Positions 27,205-36,217 are shown, numbered from the stretch's first letter. The stretch is 64,000 nucleotides of DNA from Caccovivens sp964594865 (GCA_964594865.1 CAZQMZ010000001.1:124001-188000), one strand, 5' to 3'. Notes: a model not told the origin generated them from the sequence alone. Numbers and translations: made by a program.

Positions 27205-27221
27205 GAATAGAGGATGATGAA

Positions 27222-27332
27222 ATGAAACTAATCAAAAACATTTTTTGTGATGTCAAATGGTATGAATTTGTGTTTGTGGCAATTTCGCTTATTGTCATCA
27301 TTACACTTAGCGTTGTCTATAATTCTCTTTGA
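27222..27332 (+). CDS. 36-residue single-helix membrane peptide
   Basis: MKLIKNIFCDVKWYEF followed by about 20 hydrophobic residues ending VVYNSL. It has a ribosome site (AGAGG) and lies 17 bp after tsaD. The composition suits a small membrane-inserted peptide. The aromatic start of the helix also resembles the beginning of PnuC-like transporters, so it could be a remnant. Nothing in the following 244 bp continues the frame. Existence moderately likely; function unknown. Confidence 0.5.
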   Translation: MKLIKNIFCDVKWYEFVFVAISLIVIITLSVVYNSL

Positions 27333-27576
27333 TTGTAACAACAAATGATTTGTCGAAGTTGATAACTTTTGTGAATATCATTGTTTATTTTATTCTAAAT
27401 ATTTATGGGTTAATAAATTGGATAAAAACTCAAAAAATACAAAATAAAGATAAGGCTTTTGATATAATAAAAAATGTTTTGAAAGAAAGTTTGTAAACTT
27501 AAAACACAAAAAAATGATAAAAAACGCAAAAAAAGTGAAAAAAATCGTGTTTTTTCTTAAAAAAAAGGAGTTTTGT

Positions 27577-28764
27577 ATGGAACTTTTGGCGCCAGCAGGC
27601 AATTTTGAAAAATTTTTAACCGCTCTTCATTTTGGGGCGGACGCGATTTATTTGGCAGGTGGACGTTTTGGACTTAGGGCGTTCGCTGGCAATTTTAGTG
27701 ATGAAGAAATTGAAATGGCAGTGAAACTTGCGCATGAAAAAGGGAAAAAGGTGTATGTGACAATCAACATAATTGCAAGGGACGGCGATTTTGTTGGATT
27801 GGAAGAATATTTGCAATTTTTGCAGAGCGCAAAAGTGGACGCGGTTATTGTTGCTGACATTGGTGTTTTTCAATTTATCAGAAAACACGCACCAAACCTT
27901 GCTGTTCATGTCAGCACTCAAGCCAATATAATCAATTCATATTCTGCAAATCTAATGGCGGAACTTGGAGCAAAAAGGTTGATTCTGGCACGAGAGTTGA
28001 AACTTGAAGAGATTGCAAAAATTCGAAAAAGTCTTCCAAAAAGTGTGGAGATTGAAGTGTTTGTGCATGGAGCAATGTGCATGGCATATTCTGGCAGATG
28101 TTTGCTTTCCAACTATCTCACCGGCAGAGATTCCAATCACGGCGAATGTGTGCAAGCGTGTCGTTGGAAATATATGGTTCGCGAAGTTGGTCGCGAAGAT
28201 GAGTTGGAAGTGCAGGAAGATGAGAAAGGAAGTTATATTTTCAACTCCAAAGATTTAAATATGTTGGAACATTTAAAGGAACTCAAAGACATCGGGGTTG
28301 ACAGTGTGAAGATTGAAGGGAGGATGAAGTCGGCATATTATGTTGCAACAGTGGTGAACGCATATAGGCAGGCGATTGACATTTTGCCGAAAAGACCGAG
28401 CAAAGAACTTTGCGACGAACTTTTGAAGGCGAGTCACAGAAGATACACAACAGGATTCTATTTCGGCGACGAGCAAAAACAATTTTTGGAAGATTCCATG
28501 CCTGTGCAAGAGAGCGAATTTGTGGCTGTTGTCACAAAAGATTGTGACAACAAAATTGTGGAAGTGGAAATGCGCAACAAATTTTCGGTTGGTGAAGTGC
28601 TCGAAATTTTGAGTCCTGACAAGAAAATCTTCAACAAAAAACTCAAAATTGAAAAAATCACCAATTCTTCTGGTGAACAAATTTCAAGCGCAAAGGTTGT
28701 GCAAGAACGCGTGACTGTGCCATGTAAATTACCATTAAAAAAAGGTGACATTTTGCGAAGATGA
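27577..28764 (+). CDS. U32 peptidase-family protein (TrhP/YrrO-like)
   Basis: 395 residues from ATG 27577, preceded by AAAGGAG; in-frame codons further upstream lack one. The N-terminal barrel starts MELLAPAGNFEKFLTALHFGADAIYLAG. The U32 signature is EVFVHGAMCMAYSGRCLLSN, followed by GECVQACRWKY, giving the conserved Cys cluster. KIEGRMKSAYYVATVVNAYR and a C-terminal barrel-like domain follow. In Bacillus the YrrN/YrrO pair makes 5-hydroxyuridine-34 in tRNA using prephenate; TrmR then methylates it. A trmR gene is at 50882. Only one U32 gene is seen here, so the specific role is inferred. Confidence 0.85.
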   Translation: MELLAPAGNFEKFLTALHFGADAIYLAGGRFGLRAFAGNFSDEEIEMAVKLAHEKGKKVYVTINIIARDGDFVGLEEYLQFLQSAKVDAVIVADIGVFQFIRKHAPNLAVHVSTQANIINSYSANLMAELGAKRLILARELKLEEIAKIRKSLPKSVEIEVFVHGAMCMAYSGRCLLSNYLTGRDSNHGECVQACRWKYMVREVGREDELEVQEDEKGSYIFNSKDLNMLEHLKELKDIGVDSVKIEGRMKSAYYVATVVNAYRQAIDILPKRPSKELCDELLKASHRRYTTGFYFGDEQKQFLEDSMPVQESEFVAVVTKDCDNKIVEVEMRNKFSVGEVLEILSPDKKIFNKKLKIEKITNSSGEQISSAKVVQERVTVPCKLPLKKGDILRR

Positions 28765-28822
28765 GTGACGAAGATCAGTGACAATGTTTATTTGAAACAA
28801 AATTACTTAAAATTCTTTAAAT

Positions 28823-28854
28823 AATTTGACAAATTGTTTGTTTTTTGATATCAT
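28823..28854 (+). promoter_or_regulatory. Promoter with operator-like dyad, copy 1
   Basis: AATTTGACAAATT (a palindrome over the -35 TTGACA, 28826-28831), 17-nt spacer and TATCAT (28849-28854) within TGATATCAT. The same layout with identical 23-bp spacing recurs at 59122-59153. Confidence 0.75.
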
Positions 28855-28876
28855 GTTGCTTGAAGGAGAATCAAGA

Positions 28877-29362
28877 ATGGCGAAAATGAACATAAAAAAT
28901 ATTGAAAATGTGGAAGGCGAATATCACTTGATGTTTTTTGAAGGAAAGAACATCGTTGAATCGGCAAAAAATGATTTGCGTAATGCATGGATTTCTCTTC
29001 TCTTTTTCGCATCTTTCATCGTCTTTTTCATTCTCATTTCTGACTTTAATTTGTTTTATGTTGGTTTTATGTTGGCTTATCTGGTCTTTTTCTTGACGGT
29101 GGTGATTTATCTTTCTTGCGAGAAGAAAAAGGGGATGAAACAGTGTGTATATGCTGTGCAAAAATCAAGGACAACAGACATTGTCAACAAGCAAGTTGAC
29201 ACAAGAAAGGTGAGCAAAGCGTTTGTTCGCTCTATGAGCAACACTTTGGACAAATATGACACCAAAGAAAAATATCCGCACATGGTGCAGAAGTTTAAGC
29301 GCAAAAGAAGGCATGCTCATTTGGTCAGTGCCATCAACGATTTTGAAAAAGAGGGAAAATGA
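28877..29362 (+). CDS. Two-helix membrane protein, unknown function
   Basis: 161 residues from ATG 28877 (GAAGGAG upstream). A soluble N-terminus (about 35 residues) precedes two closely spaced helices, about 36-57 and 62-81, then a basic C-terminal half (SKAFVRSMSNTLDKYD; KFKRKRRHAHLV). Both ends are probably cytoplasmic. I do not recognise the family. Its promoter closely matches that of the SHOCT protein at 59217, another small two-to-four helix membrane protein, suggesting shared control. The stop lies within the following terminator. Confidence 0.7.
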   Translation: MAKMNIKNIENVEGEYHLMFFEGKNIVESAKNDLRNAWISLLFFASFIVFFILISDFNLFYVGFMLAYLVFFLTVVIYLSCEKKKGMKQCVYAVQKSRTTDIVNKQVDTRKVSKAFVRSMSNTLDKYDTKEKYPHMVQKFKRKRRHAHLVSAINDFEKEGK

Positions 29363-29373
29363 CCTCTTTTTTT
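29346..29373. terminator. Terminator at the end of the two-helix protein gene
   Basis: Nine-bp stem AAAAAGAGG/CCTCTTTTT (29346-29354 with 29363-29371), spanning the stop codon, followed by Ts. The A-run on the left could serve the convergent minus gene too. Confidence 0.75.
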
Positions 29374-29387
29374 ACGTTGAACCTTTT

Positions 29388-30332
29388 TTATGTTGAGCCT
29401 CTAGTCTGATCTGTTTGGATATTTTGATATTTTCTTTGTAAAAATAAACAATAACTATATAATGCGATGAAAGATATTGCACAAAGTGAAGATATGATAA
29501 TCATATATAAGTAGTAAGGTGCACTTGTCGATTCATTACTGAATAATATAACACTTGTAGTAAACAAACGTATGAACGATATAAATGTCATTATCAAAAG
29601 TAATGACAATATTAAAGTTTTTGAAAGGTTTTTGGACTTTATCATCAAGAGTAAGTAAATAATTGTAAATATGATAACACAAACCAAAGTCATCAAAATT
29701 GTTGTTGATTCAAATACATTTGCTAAAATTAAAACTTTATATATAGAAACAAATAAATCATTTTCCATATAATTAATAAAACTTGTATATTCGTTTATCA
29801 ATTGAAAGATGAGAATTGTATGTAAAATGAGATAAGTAATTATGCTTATCAAAAATATAAGGAATATGTATTTAAGAAATTTAAAATCATTATTCTTGAT
29901 CGTTTTTATCAAAAAAATGACATATGAAGCAATTAGTAAGGAGATGCAAATTGCGGTTGTAATGATTGTTGATAAATATAATGAAGAACCATCTAAATAG
30001 AAAAGTAGTTTTAAGACAAATTGTTGAATTAAATAAATAAGTATGATAAAACAAAGTAGAGAAATTGTGACATTTTTAAAAATTTTATGTTTTCTTAAAA
30101 ATCTGAAAATATATAAAATAAGAAACAAAATTATTGCAAATAAAATTAAAAAATATGTTATAACATAAGTTATTCCTATTGAGTTTATAAAAAAATCTGC
30201 AAAATTTCCCACCTTTATTAAACCGAAATAGTAAATTATGTTCACTATTAGATAAGTGCAAAGCAAAAACAATGAAAGTATGACCAAAACATTAAAAATT
30301 ATATATTTTTTATTTTCTGAATTATTTTCCAT
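29388..30332 (-). CDS. AT-rich polytopic membrane protein, unknown
   Basis: 314 residues from ATG 30332, about eight to nine hydrophobic helices, almost no soluble part. An in-frame TTG at 30350 precedes the -10 box of its own promoter and is therefore rejected. Codon choice is strikingly AT-rich (many ATA, TTA, AAT, AGT) compared with the neighbours, which suggests recent acquisition. No ribosome site; the ATG is at the predicted transcription start. I recognise no family. Confidence 0.65.
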   Translation of the reverse strand: MENNSENKKYIIFNVLVILSLFLLCTYLIVNIIYYFGLIKVGNFADFFINSIGITYVITYFLILFAIILFLILYIFRFLRKHKIFKNVTISLLCFIILIYLIQQFVLKLLFYLDGSSLYLSTIITTAICISLLIASYVIFLIKTIKNNDFKFLKYIFLIFLISIITYLILHTILIFQLINEYTSFINYMENDLFVSIYKVLILANVFESTTILMTLVCVIIFTIIYLLLMIKSKNLSKTLILSLLLIMTFISFIRLFTTSVILFSNESTSAPYYLYMIIISSLCAISFIALYSYCLFLQRKYQNIQTDQTRGST

Positions 30333-30338
30333 ACTTGC

Positions 30339-30367
30339 ATTATAAGACAAAAAATAAATTTAGTCAA
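30339..30367 (-). promoter_or_regulatory. Strong promoter with leaderless geometry
   Basis: Minus-strand TTGACT (30367-30362), 17-nt spacer, TATAAT (30344-30339), then GCAAGT and the ATG at 30332. This is one of the clearest consensus promoters in the window. Confidence 0.8.
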
Positions 30368-30407
30368 ATTGCAAAACGCTAAATATATGTTTTTTTATCT
30401 CAATTGT

Positions 30408-30436
30408 TTGCGTTTTTGGCAATTTTTTGGTATACT
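30408..30436 (+). promoter_or_regulatory. Promoter of alaS
   Basis: TTGCGT (30408-30413), 17-nt spacer, TATACT (30431-30436), then AAGGAG before ATG 30459. No T-box leader fits in this short space. Confidence 0.6.
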
Positions 30437-30458
30437 CATGTGATGTAAGGAGTTTTTA

Positions 30459-32282
30459 ATGAAATCTGACAGACAAATGAAAGAATTATGGTTTAAATTT
30501 TTTGCAGAACATGGTTTTAAGAGAATTGAAAGTGCGTCAATCATTCCTGAAAATGATCCGACGGTGCTTTTCACAACTGCTGGAATGCATCCGCTGGTGC
30601 CATATCTTCTGGGCGAGCCACATCCAGAAGGAAACAAAATTTTTGATGTTCAACGTTGCATTCGCACAAGCGATATTGATGAAGTTGGCGATGACAGCCA
30701 TTTGACCTTTTTTGAAATGTTGGGAAATTGGTATTTGGGAAGTTGTCCGAAAGAAGAAATGGTGGCATTGTCTTATGAATTTTTGACGAGTGAGAAATAT
30801 TTGGGCATTCCTGTCGAGAAACTTGCTGTCAGTGTTTTTGAAGGCGACGAGATTGCTCCGCGTGATGACGAAACGGCAAAAGCTTGGCAAAAGTGCGGGA
30901 TAAAAAAGGAAAACATTTTCTATCTTTCAAAAGAGCACAATTGGTGGGCTCTTGGTGGTGGTGTTGGGCCTTGCGGTCCGGACACAGAGATGTTTTTCGA
31001 TACGGGCAAACCAAAATGTTGTCCAGAATGTTCGCCAGCATGCGATTGCGGGAAATATCTCGAAATTTGGAACGATGTGTTCATGCAATATAAGGTCGAA
31101 AAGGCGGGCGACAAGGCAGTTAAATTGGCGCGTCCAAACATCGACACGGGCATGGGTTTGGAAAGAACCATTGTTGCCTTGAACGGCGTAAAAAGCGTGT
31201 ATGACATCGGTTGCTTGAAAAGAGTGATCGACTTCATTGCAAGCAAGGCACAGGTGAAATATCTTGACAGCGAAAAGTCCAAGCGTTCATATCGAATCAT
31301 CACCGATCATTTGCGCTCGGCAACCTTCATTTTGGGAGATTATTGCGGAGTTGTTCCTTCCAATGTTGGACAAGGATATATCTTGCGTCGCTTTATTCGC
31401 AGGGCAGTCAACTGTGCGCGAAACATCGGCTTTGATACGGCAAACTTTGAGCATATTGTGGATATGTATGTGGATGAATATCAGGAATATTATTCCGATC
31501 TGAAACAAAATCGACAGAAAATCAAGGATGAGCTTCATGCCGAGGTGGAAAAATTTTCCAAGGCGCTGGAAGAAGGTCACAAAGAATTTGAAAAGGTGAT
31601 TGCTGGAATTGAAAAACACAAAGCCTTTGCTTCTCAAAAAGGTGAAGTTGTGGAAAATATCATCTCTGGCAAAGCTTGTTTCAGGCTCTATGACACTTTT
31701 GGTTTTCCGTTTGAATTGACAAAAGAATTGGCACAAGAAAGGGGCTATGATGTCGATGAAGAAGGTTTTAAAAAGGCCTTTCAAGAGCACCAAGAAAAGA
31801 GCAGAACGGCGTCGGCTGGAACCTTTAAGGGCGGGCTTGCGGACAGTTCTTATGAAAGTGCAAAGTTGCACACTGCAACACATTTGATCATGGCGGGCTT
31901 ACGAAAAATGTTTGGAGATCAAGTTATGCAAAAGGGTTCCAACATCACAGCGGAGCGACTTCGACTTGATTTCAATCTTGATCACAAGATGACGCCGGAA
32001 GAAATCGCCGAACTTGAAAAATTTGTCAACGATGCAATCGCTCGCGAAATTCCTGTCACTTGCGAAGAAATGAGTGTTTCTGACGCAAAAAAGAGTGGTG
32101 CGGTCGGCGTTTTTGAAAGCAAGTATGGACAAGTTGTGAAGGTCTATTCTGTGGGCGATGTTTCCAAAGAAATTTGTGGTGGACCTCATGCGAAAAACAC
32201 CAAAGATTTACACCATTTGAAAATTACTAAAGAAGAGAGTTCTTCAAGCGGAATTCGAAGAATTAAGGCGATTTTGGATTGA
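30459..32282 (+). CDS. alaS: Short alanyl-tRNA synthetase lacking the C-Ala domain
   Basis: Aminoacylates tRNA-Ala. 607 residues, against about 870 usually. The class II core is intact: LFTTAGMHPLVPYLLGEPHP, FEMLGNWYLG, GGGVGPCGPDTEMFFD, NIDTGMGLERT. A Cys-rich insert (CCPECSPACDCGKY, about 187-200) may bind zinc. The editing domain has HTATH (471-475) and CGGPH (573-577), the four metal ligands. The protein ends soon after, at SSSGIRRIKAILD, so the whole coiled-coil/DHHA1 C-Ala domain is absent with no frameshift or remnant downstream. Such short forms are known in some bacteria as AlaRS-related proteins. If it is the only copy it must act without C-Ala. Confidence 0.9.
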   Translation: MKSDRQMKELWFKFFAEHGFKRIESASIIPENDPTVLFTTAGMHPLVPYLLGEPHPEGNKIFDVQRCIRTSDIDEVGDDSHLTFFEMLGNWYLGSCPKEEMVALSYEFLTSEKYLGIPVEKLAVSVFEGDEIAPRDDETAKAWQKCGIKKENIFYLSKEHNWWALGGGVGPCGPDTEMFFDTGKPKCCPECSPACDCGKYLEIWNDVFMQYKVEKAGDKAVKLARPNIDTGMGLERTIVALNGVKSVYDIGCLKRVIDFIASKAQVKYLDSEKSKRSYRIITDHLRSATFILGDYCGVVPSNVGQGYILRRFIRRAVNCARNIGFDTANFEHIVDMYVDEYQEYYSDLKQNRQKIKDELHAEVEKFSKALEEGHKEFEKVIAGIEKHKAFASQKGEVVENIISGKACFRLYDTFGFPFELTKELAQERGYDVDEEGFKKAFQEHQEKSRTASAGTFKGGLADSSYESAKLHTATHLIMAGLRKMFGDQVMQKGSNITAERLRLDFNLDHKMTPEEIAELEKFVNDAIAREIPVTCEEMSVSDAKKSGAVGVFESKYGQVVKVYSVGDVSKEICGGPHAKNTKDLHHLKITKEESSSSGIRRIKAILD

Positions 32283-32296
32283 TTGTATCCAATCGT

Positions 32297-32326
32297 TTGA
32301 CATATGTTTTTGAATTGTGATACAAT
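32297..32326 (+). promoter_or_regulatory. Promoter of the 32347 gene
   Basis: TTGACA (32297-32302), 18-nt spacer, TACAAT (32321-32326), then AAGGAG before ATG 32347. Confidence 0.75.
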
Positions 32327-32346
32327 ATCTTATGTAAGGAGTTATT

Positions 32347-33846
32347 ATGCCTCAAGGACATATTAAAAAAGGATTTTTCTTCTATTTCGGCCTGTTGGTG
32401 CTGGTTTTATTTGCCGTTTTCATGGTTTGCGTTGTGATTATGATTTTCAATCCGGGCAAAAGTGTTTTGTGGCTGCAATATTTTTCATCAAACACAACAT
32501 ATTCAATCACGGGAGAGGATAGCAATGGAACTGATATTGATTGGTCAAGTTTGACAGAGATTGAAATTCGTTGTTCATATGCAGATGTAACTGTGGAAAA
32601 GGATGACAACAAAGACTATTCTTCCGATGGCATTTACATCAAAAACAATGCAAAAGGTTTTGCAGTGTCGAGCAGTGCAGTGGACTTTTCATATACAGCA
32701 ACTTTATATAATTCTGGAAAATTGATTGTTGAAGTGACTGAATCAACAGGATTTTTGTATTTTTCAAAAAATGTTGACATCGTTTTGCATGCTCGCGAAG
32801 ATGAAGATGGATTAAATTTTGATAACATCAAAATCACAATTGTCACGACCGAAGGTGATGTCAATTTGGGCGGATCATATAACGCAAGAACAGGCACGCC
32901 TTTGACAGCGATTGGCGAAGTGGACGTGACAACTGATTCGGGAGATATTTATATCACAAATCGTTTGGACACGGATGCACTTTCAAAAATTTCCTTCAAA
33001 ACCACAAGTGGAGACATTTCTTCAAGAAAGAGTGTGGAAGTGACAAATGCAATTTCAGCAACATCTTTGACGGGAACAGGATTGGATGTGTCATGCCCTG
33101 TCTATTTTGAAACAGAGAGTGGAACAATCAATTTGGGAATTTTGAAGGTTGATGACAATTCTGTTGAAATCACTTGCAAAAAGGGAAATTTTGTTGTGGA
33201 CTATCTCGAAGCAAGCGAAATCACTCTCTCTCAATGTGAACAAGGAAACTATATTTTGACAGACATTTATGGTGATTTTTATTTTGAGTCATATGACACC
33301 ATTCTTTCGCCAAATGTGACAATTAAAGGTGTTCTCGACGGAGATTTCTTGTATGGCACTGCTATCGACAATGATGGTTCTCCAAACATAAATATTGCTG
33401 AAATCACGGGGGCACTGACTGTTTATGTTGATGACGGAAGTTTAACTGTTGGAAAAACTTCTGGTGCAGTGGAAATTCAAAGCAATGGAAATTTGACGGT
33501 AAATTTGACAATTGCTGACGGAAACAACAATGCAATAGGAATTGAGAACGGCAGTGGAAACATTGTTCTCAATTTTGGGGGTTCAGTTTCGACAGGCAGT
33601 TCTGGTGTTGTTGTGAGAAGTTCAAGTGGAAGTGTGACAATCAACATCACAAATCAAGCGAAGTTTGTTGCCACAATGTATAATGCATCCGGGACGCAAC
33701 TTGCTGGAAACAGCAGTCAAATTAGAGTCAACATTGGATCGTTGGGCGAAGGAAACAATCCACTTGAAGTTAACAAAAGTCTTAACGGCGACAGCGGAAT
33801 AATCACAATTTATACAAACGGCACAATTTCTTTCAATCTTGTTTAA
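32347..33846 (+). CDS. Membrane-anchored beta-rich surface protein
   Basis: 499 residues. One N-terminal membrane helix (about 10-35) with positive residues before it predicts an outside C-terminus. The rest is a Ser/Thr/Gly/Asn-rich series of short strands with recurring patterns such as VTTDSGDIYI, KTTSGDIS, ETESGTINLG and SSSGSVTINI. Repeats of this SGD/SGxI type are typical of DUF4097-like beta-helices. Family recognition stops there. It has its own promoter and terminator. Confidence 0.75.
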   Translation: MPQGHIKKGFFFYFGLLVLVLFAVFMVCVVIMIFNPGKSVLWLQYFSSNTTYSITGEDSNGTDIDWSSLTEIEIRCSYADVTVEKDDNKDYSSDGIYIKNNAKGFAVSSSAVDFSYTATLYNSGKLIVEVTESTGFLYFSKNVDIVLHAREDEDGLNFDNIKITIVTTEGDVNLGGSYNARTGTPLTAIGEVDVTTDSGDIYITNRLDTDALSKISFKTTSGDISSRKSVEVTNAISATSLTGTGLDVSCPVYFETESGTINLGILKVDDNSVEITCKKGNFVVDYLEASEITLSQCEQGNYILTDIYGDFYFESYDTILSPNVTIKGVLDGDFLYGTAIDNDGSPNINIAEITGALTVYVDDGSLTVGKTSGAVEIQSNGNLTVNLTIADGNNNAIGIENGSGNIVLNFGGSVSTGSSGVVVRSSSGSVTINITNQAKFVATMYNASGTQLAGNSSQIRVNIGSLGEGNNPLEVNKSLNGDSGIITIYTNGTISFNLV

Positions 33847-33888
33847 CGACAAATTTGGCTGTTTTTATCAATAAATTGACTTAAAAAT

Positions 33889-33921
33889 AAAGTGTTTTTG
33901 TTTTTCAAAACACTTTTTTTT
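33889..33921 (+). terminator. Terminator of the 32347 gene
   Basis: Stem AAGTGTTTT/AAAACACTT (33890-33898 with 33907-33915) and a run of eight Ts. Confidence 0.85.
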
Positions 33922-33951
33922 GTGATATAATTTTGTGAAAAGGAGAAGATT

Positions 33952-35259
33952 ATGAACATTGAAATCATTTTGTGCATTTTGGTTAGCATTTCCATTCTTA
34001 TGAGTGCTATTTGCGTGATTGTTTGCATGAAGACGAGAAGTAAAAGCGAAATTTCTTCAAAAGATAAAGATGAAATCAAACAAAGTTTCAACAGTAATGT
34101 TGATTTCATCAGCAAAACTTTGAGCGAAACTCAAAAAGCCAACAATGAAGCAATTTTGCAGACTATGAAAGCTTTTCAAGAGAATGTATCAGGAAATTCG
34201 CAATCGCTTGAAAAACGCGTTATGGAGCTGATTGGGCAACTTGACGAACGTATGCAAAACATCTCCAAAATGCAAGAAGAGAAGTTGGAAAACATAAGGC
34301 GCTCCAATGATGCACACATCAAATCTCTTCAAGAAGACAACAATCGCCAGCTTGACAAAATGCGTGAAACGGTTGACGAAAAATTGTCCAAGACCATCAA
34401 CGACAGATTTAAAGAGAGTTTTGCAGTTCTATCCAATCAACTTGAAAGCGTCTATAAAAGTTTGGGCGAAATGCAAAACATTGCCAGCGACGTTGGAAAT
34501 TTGACAAAAATGCTTTCAAATGTCAAAACTACGGGAGTTTTTGGCGAAATTCAACTTGGTGCAATCTTTGACCAAATGTTGACAAAAGAGCAATATGAAA
34601 CCAATGTCGTGACAGGTGATGGGCGCGAACCGGTTGAATATGCCATCAAATTGCCGGGGCAAGCGGATGATGAATTTGTTTTGTTGCCTGTTGACAGCAA
34701 ATTTCCATACACTGTGTATGGTGATTTGCAAAGTGCATATGAAAACAACCAGTTTGAAGAAGTCAAGCAGAAAAAAGTGCAACTCAAAAACACAATTTTG
34801 CAAATGGCGAAAGACATCCAGACAAAATATATCAATCCGCCAAAAACAACCAATTTTGCCGTAATGTTTTTGCCGATTGAAGGGCTCTATGCTGAAGTTG
34901 CCAAAATGGGCTTAATTGAAGAACTGCAAGAAAAATATAATGTCACCATCGCCGGCCCAACAACCATGTCCGCACTTTTAAACAGTCTGCAAATGGGCTT
35001 CAAAACACTTGCCATACAGAAAAAATCAGGCGAAGTTTGGAAAATTTTGGGCGCCGTTCGAACAGAATTTGACAAGTTTAATGACATTGTTGTCAAAATT
35101 CGTGGGCAGTTTGAAAAAACAAGCAAAGACTTTGACACACTTGTTGGCACGCGAACCCGATTGCTTGCAAGCAAACTTCGTTCTGTTGAGCGTCTGGACT
35201 CAAAAGAAAGTTTAAAGGTTTTGGGCCTGGAAGATTTGACCGACACAGACAGCGAGTAA
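33952..35259 (+). CDS. rmuC: RmuC family DNA recombination protein
   Basis: RmuC proteins limit DNA inversions at short inverted repeats and have a nuclease-like core. 435 residues: an N-terminal membrane helix (about 2-25), a long coiled coil (about 40-160, QSLEKRVMELIGQLDERM), then the RmuC domain with TTGVFGEIQLGAIFDQML, LPVDSKFPYTVYGDL and the VAGPTTM-like TIAGPTTMSALLNSL. Ribosome site AAAGGAG. Followed by its own terminator. Confidence 0.93.
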   Translation: MNIEIILCILVSISILMSAICVIVCMKTRSKSEISSKDKDEIKQSFNSNVDFISKTLSETQKANNEAILQTMKAFQENVSGNSQSLEKRVMELIGQLDERMQNISKMQEEKLENIRRSNDAHIKSLQEDNNRQLDKMRETVDEKLSKTINDRFKESFAVLSNQLESVYKSLGEMQNIASDVGNLTKMLSNVKTTGVFGEIQLGAIFDQMLTKEQYETNVVTGDGREPVEYAIKLPGQADDEFVLLPVDSKFPYTVYGDLQSAYENNQFEEVKQKKVQLKNTILQMAKDIQTKYINPPKTTNFAVMFLPIEGLYAEVAKMGLIEELQEKYNVTIAGPTTMSALLNSLQMGFKTLAIQKKSGEVWKILGAVRTEFDKFNDIVVKIRGQFEKTSKDFDTLVGTRTRLLASKLRSVERLDSKESLKVLGLEDLTDTDSE

Positions 35260-35376
35260 AAAAATTGAGAAGAGAAAAGTTTACGCACCTTTCAACAAAA
35301 ACATTTTGCTGCATTTGTTTTGTCAGCGGTCAAAGAAATTGATCAACAGGGAAAATGCTGTTTTGATTTGAAAAAA

Positions 35377-35412
35377 AACACCTTTATTTTTGTGATTAAG
35401 GTGTTTTTTTTT
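35377..35412 (+). terminator. Terminator downstream of rmuC
   Basis: Stem AACACCTT/AAGGTGTT (35377-35384 with 35398-35405), 13-nt loop, T-run. The 118 bp before it, after rmuC, hold no other feature I can see. Confidence 0.82.
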
Positions 35413-35444
35413 GTGGATTACTCTCAAGGTTAAGTGAAAATTTA

Positions 35445-35519
35445 TGGAGCGGGAAACGGGGATCGAACCCGCGACCTCAGCCTTGGCAAGGCTGCGCTAT
35501 ACCACTAAGCCATTCCCGC
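35445..35519 (-). tRNA. tRNA-Gly (GCC)
   Basis: Minus strand, 75 nt including encoded CCA. Acceptor GCGGGAA/TTCCCGC, anticodon loop CTTGCCAAG with GCC, T-loop GTTCGATCC. Promoter lies at 35541-35569. Confidence 0.97.
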
Positions 35520-35540
35520 AAAACTTTGTCATGCTTAAAT

Positions 35541-35569
35541 ATAATAGCAAAAATAAATCAAAAATGCAA
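35541..35569 (-). promoter_or_regulatory. Promoter of tRNA-Gly
   Basis: Minus-strand TTGCAT (35569-35564), 17-nt spacer, TATTAT (35546-35541), about 15 nt before the mature 5' end. Confidence 0.65.
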
Positions 35570-35672
35570 GCGTTTTTTTATATTTTTCAAAAAAAATCAT
35601 AATTTTCAAAACTTTCATATATAATTTCATGTTTTTTGCAAAAAACTTTCCAAATGAAAATAATAAAAATGT

Positions 35673-35701
35673 TTGACAAACGATTTGAAATGTGATATAT
35701 T
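35673..35701 (+). promoter_or_regulatory. Promoter of tRNA-Cys
   Basis: TTGACA (35673-35678), 17-nt spacer, TATATT (35696-35701). Confidence 0.75.
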
Positions 35702-35728
35702 TAATGTGTTCATTTGCTGATATGGTGT

Positions 35729-35803
35729 GGTACCATCGCCAAGTGGTAAGGCAAAGGTCTGCAAAACCTTTATTCCCCGGTTCAAATCCGGGTGGTACCT
35801 CCA
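35729..35803 (+). tRNA. tRNA-Cys (GCA)
   Basis: 75 nt including encoded CCA. Acceptor GGTACCA/TGGTACC, anticodon loop CTGCAAA with GCA, T-loop GTTCAAATCC. Probably co-transcribed with tRNA-Leu 162 bp further on. Confidence 0.97.
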
Positions 35804-35805
35804 AA

Positions 35806-35837
35806 GTGGCACATGATGTTGACGATTGTGTGCCGCT
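35806..35837 (+). other. 9-bp hairpin just after tRNA-Cys
   Basis: AGTGGCACA pairs with TGTGCCGCT (one G-U pair) around a 13-15 nt loop, starting 2 nt after the CCA end. There is no T-run, so it is not a simple terminator; it may guide 3' processing. Confidence 0.45.
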
Positions 35838-35965
35838 TAAATACCCCCTTTGCAAACTTTGAAAATTTAATCGAATGTCAAAAACAAAAAGGGGATGAGT
35901 GTCCTCTTTATTTTTTTTGGTATGAATGTTTGATGAAAAGAAGCAAGGATTGTGCAAAATCGTTT

Positions 35966-36051
<86 letters not shown>

Positions 36052-36057
36052 AATGAA

Positions 36058-36217
36058 AAACTGCGCTTTGGGCTCGTTTCCGCGCAAGCGCGAAAAGCTT
36101 CGCTTGACGCTTGTTTTTCATTTTTGCGACCAAACGCAACTCGCGCTTATGCTGGCGAGTTGGTCGCAACTCTCTTGCGAAGTGGGGCGTTGGAGTGGAA
36201 ATTGATGAACAATTTTC
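36058..36217. repeat. Structured intergenic repeat, copy B1
   Basis: Starts AAACTGCGCTTTGGGCTC as in A1. Hairpin 1 here is CGCGC-AA-GCGCG (36081-36092), replacing the GTCAC/GTGAC stem of A1, A2 and C. Hairpin 2 is intact. Tandem with B2, 160-bp period. Confidence 0.85.
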
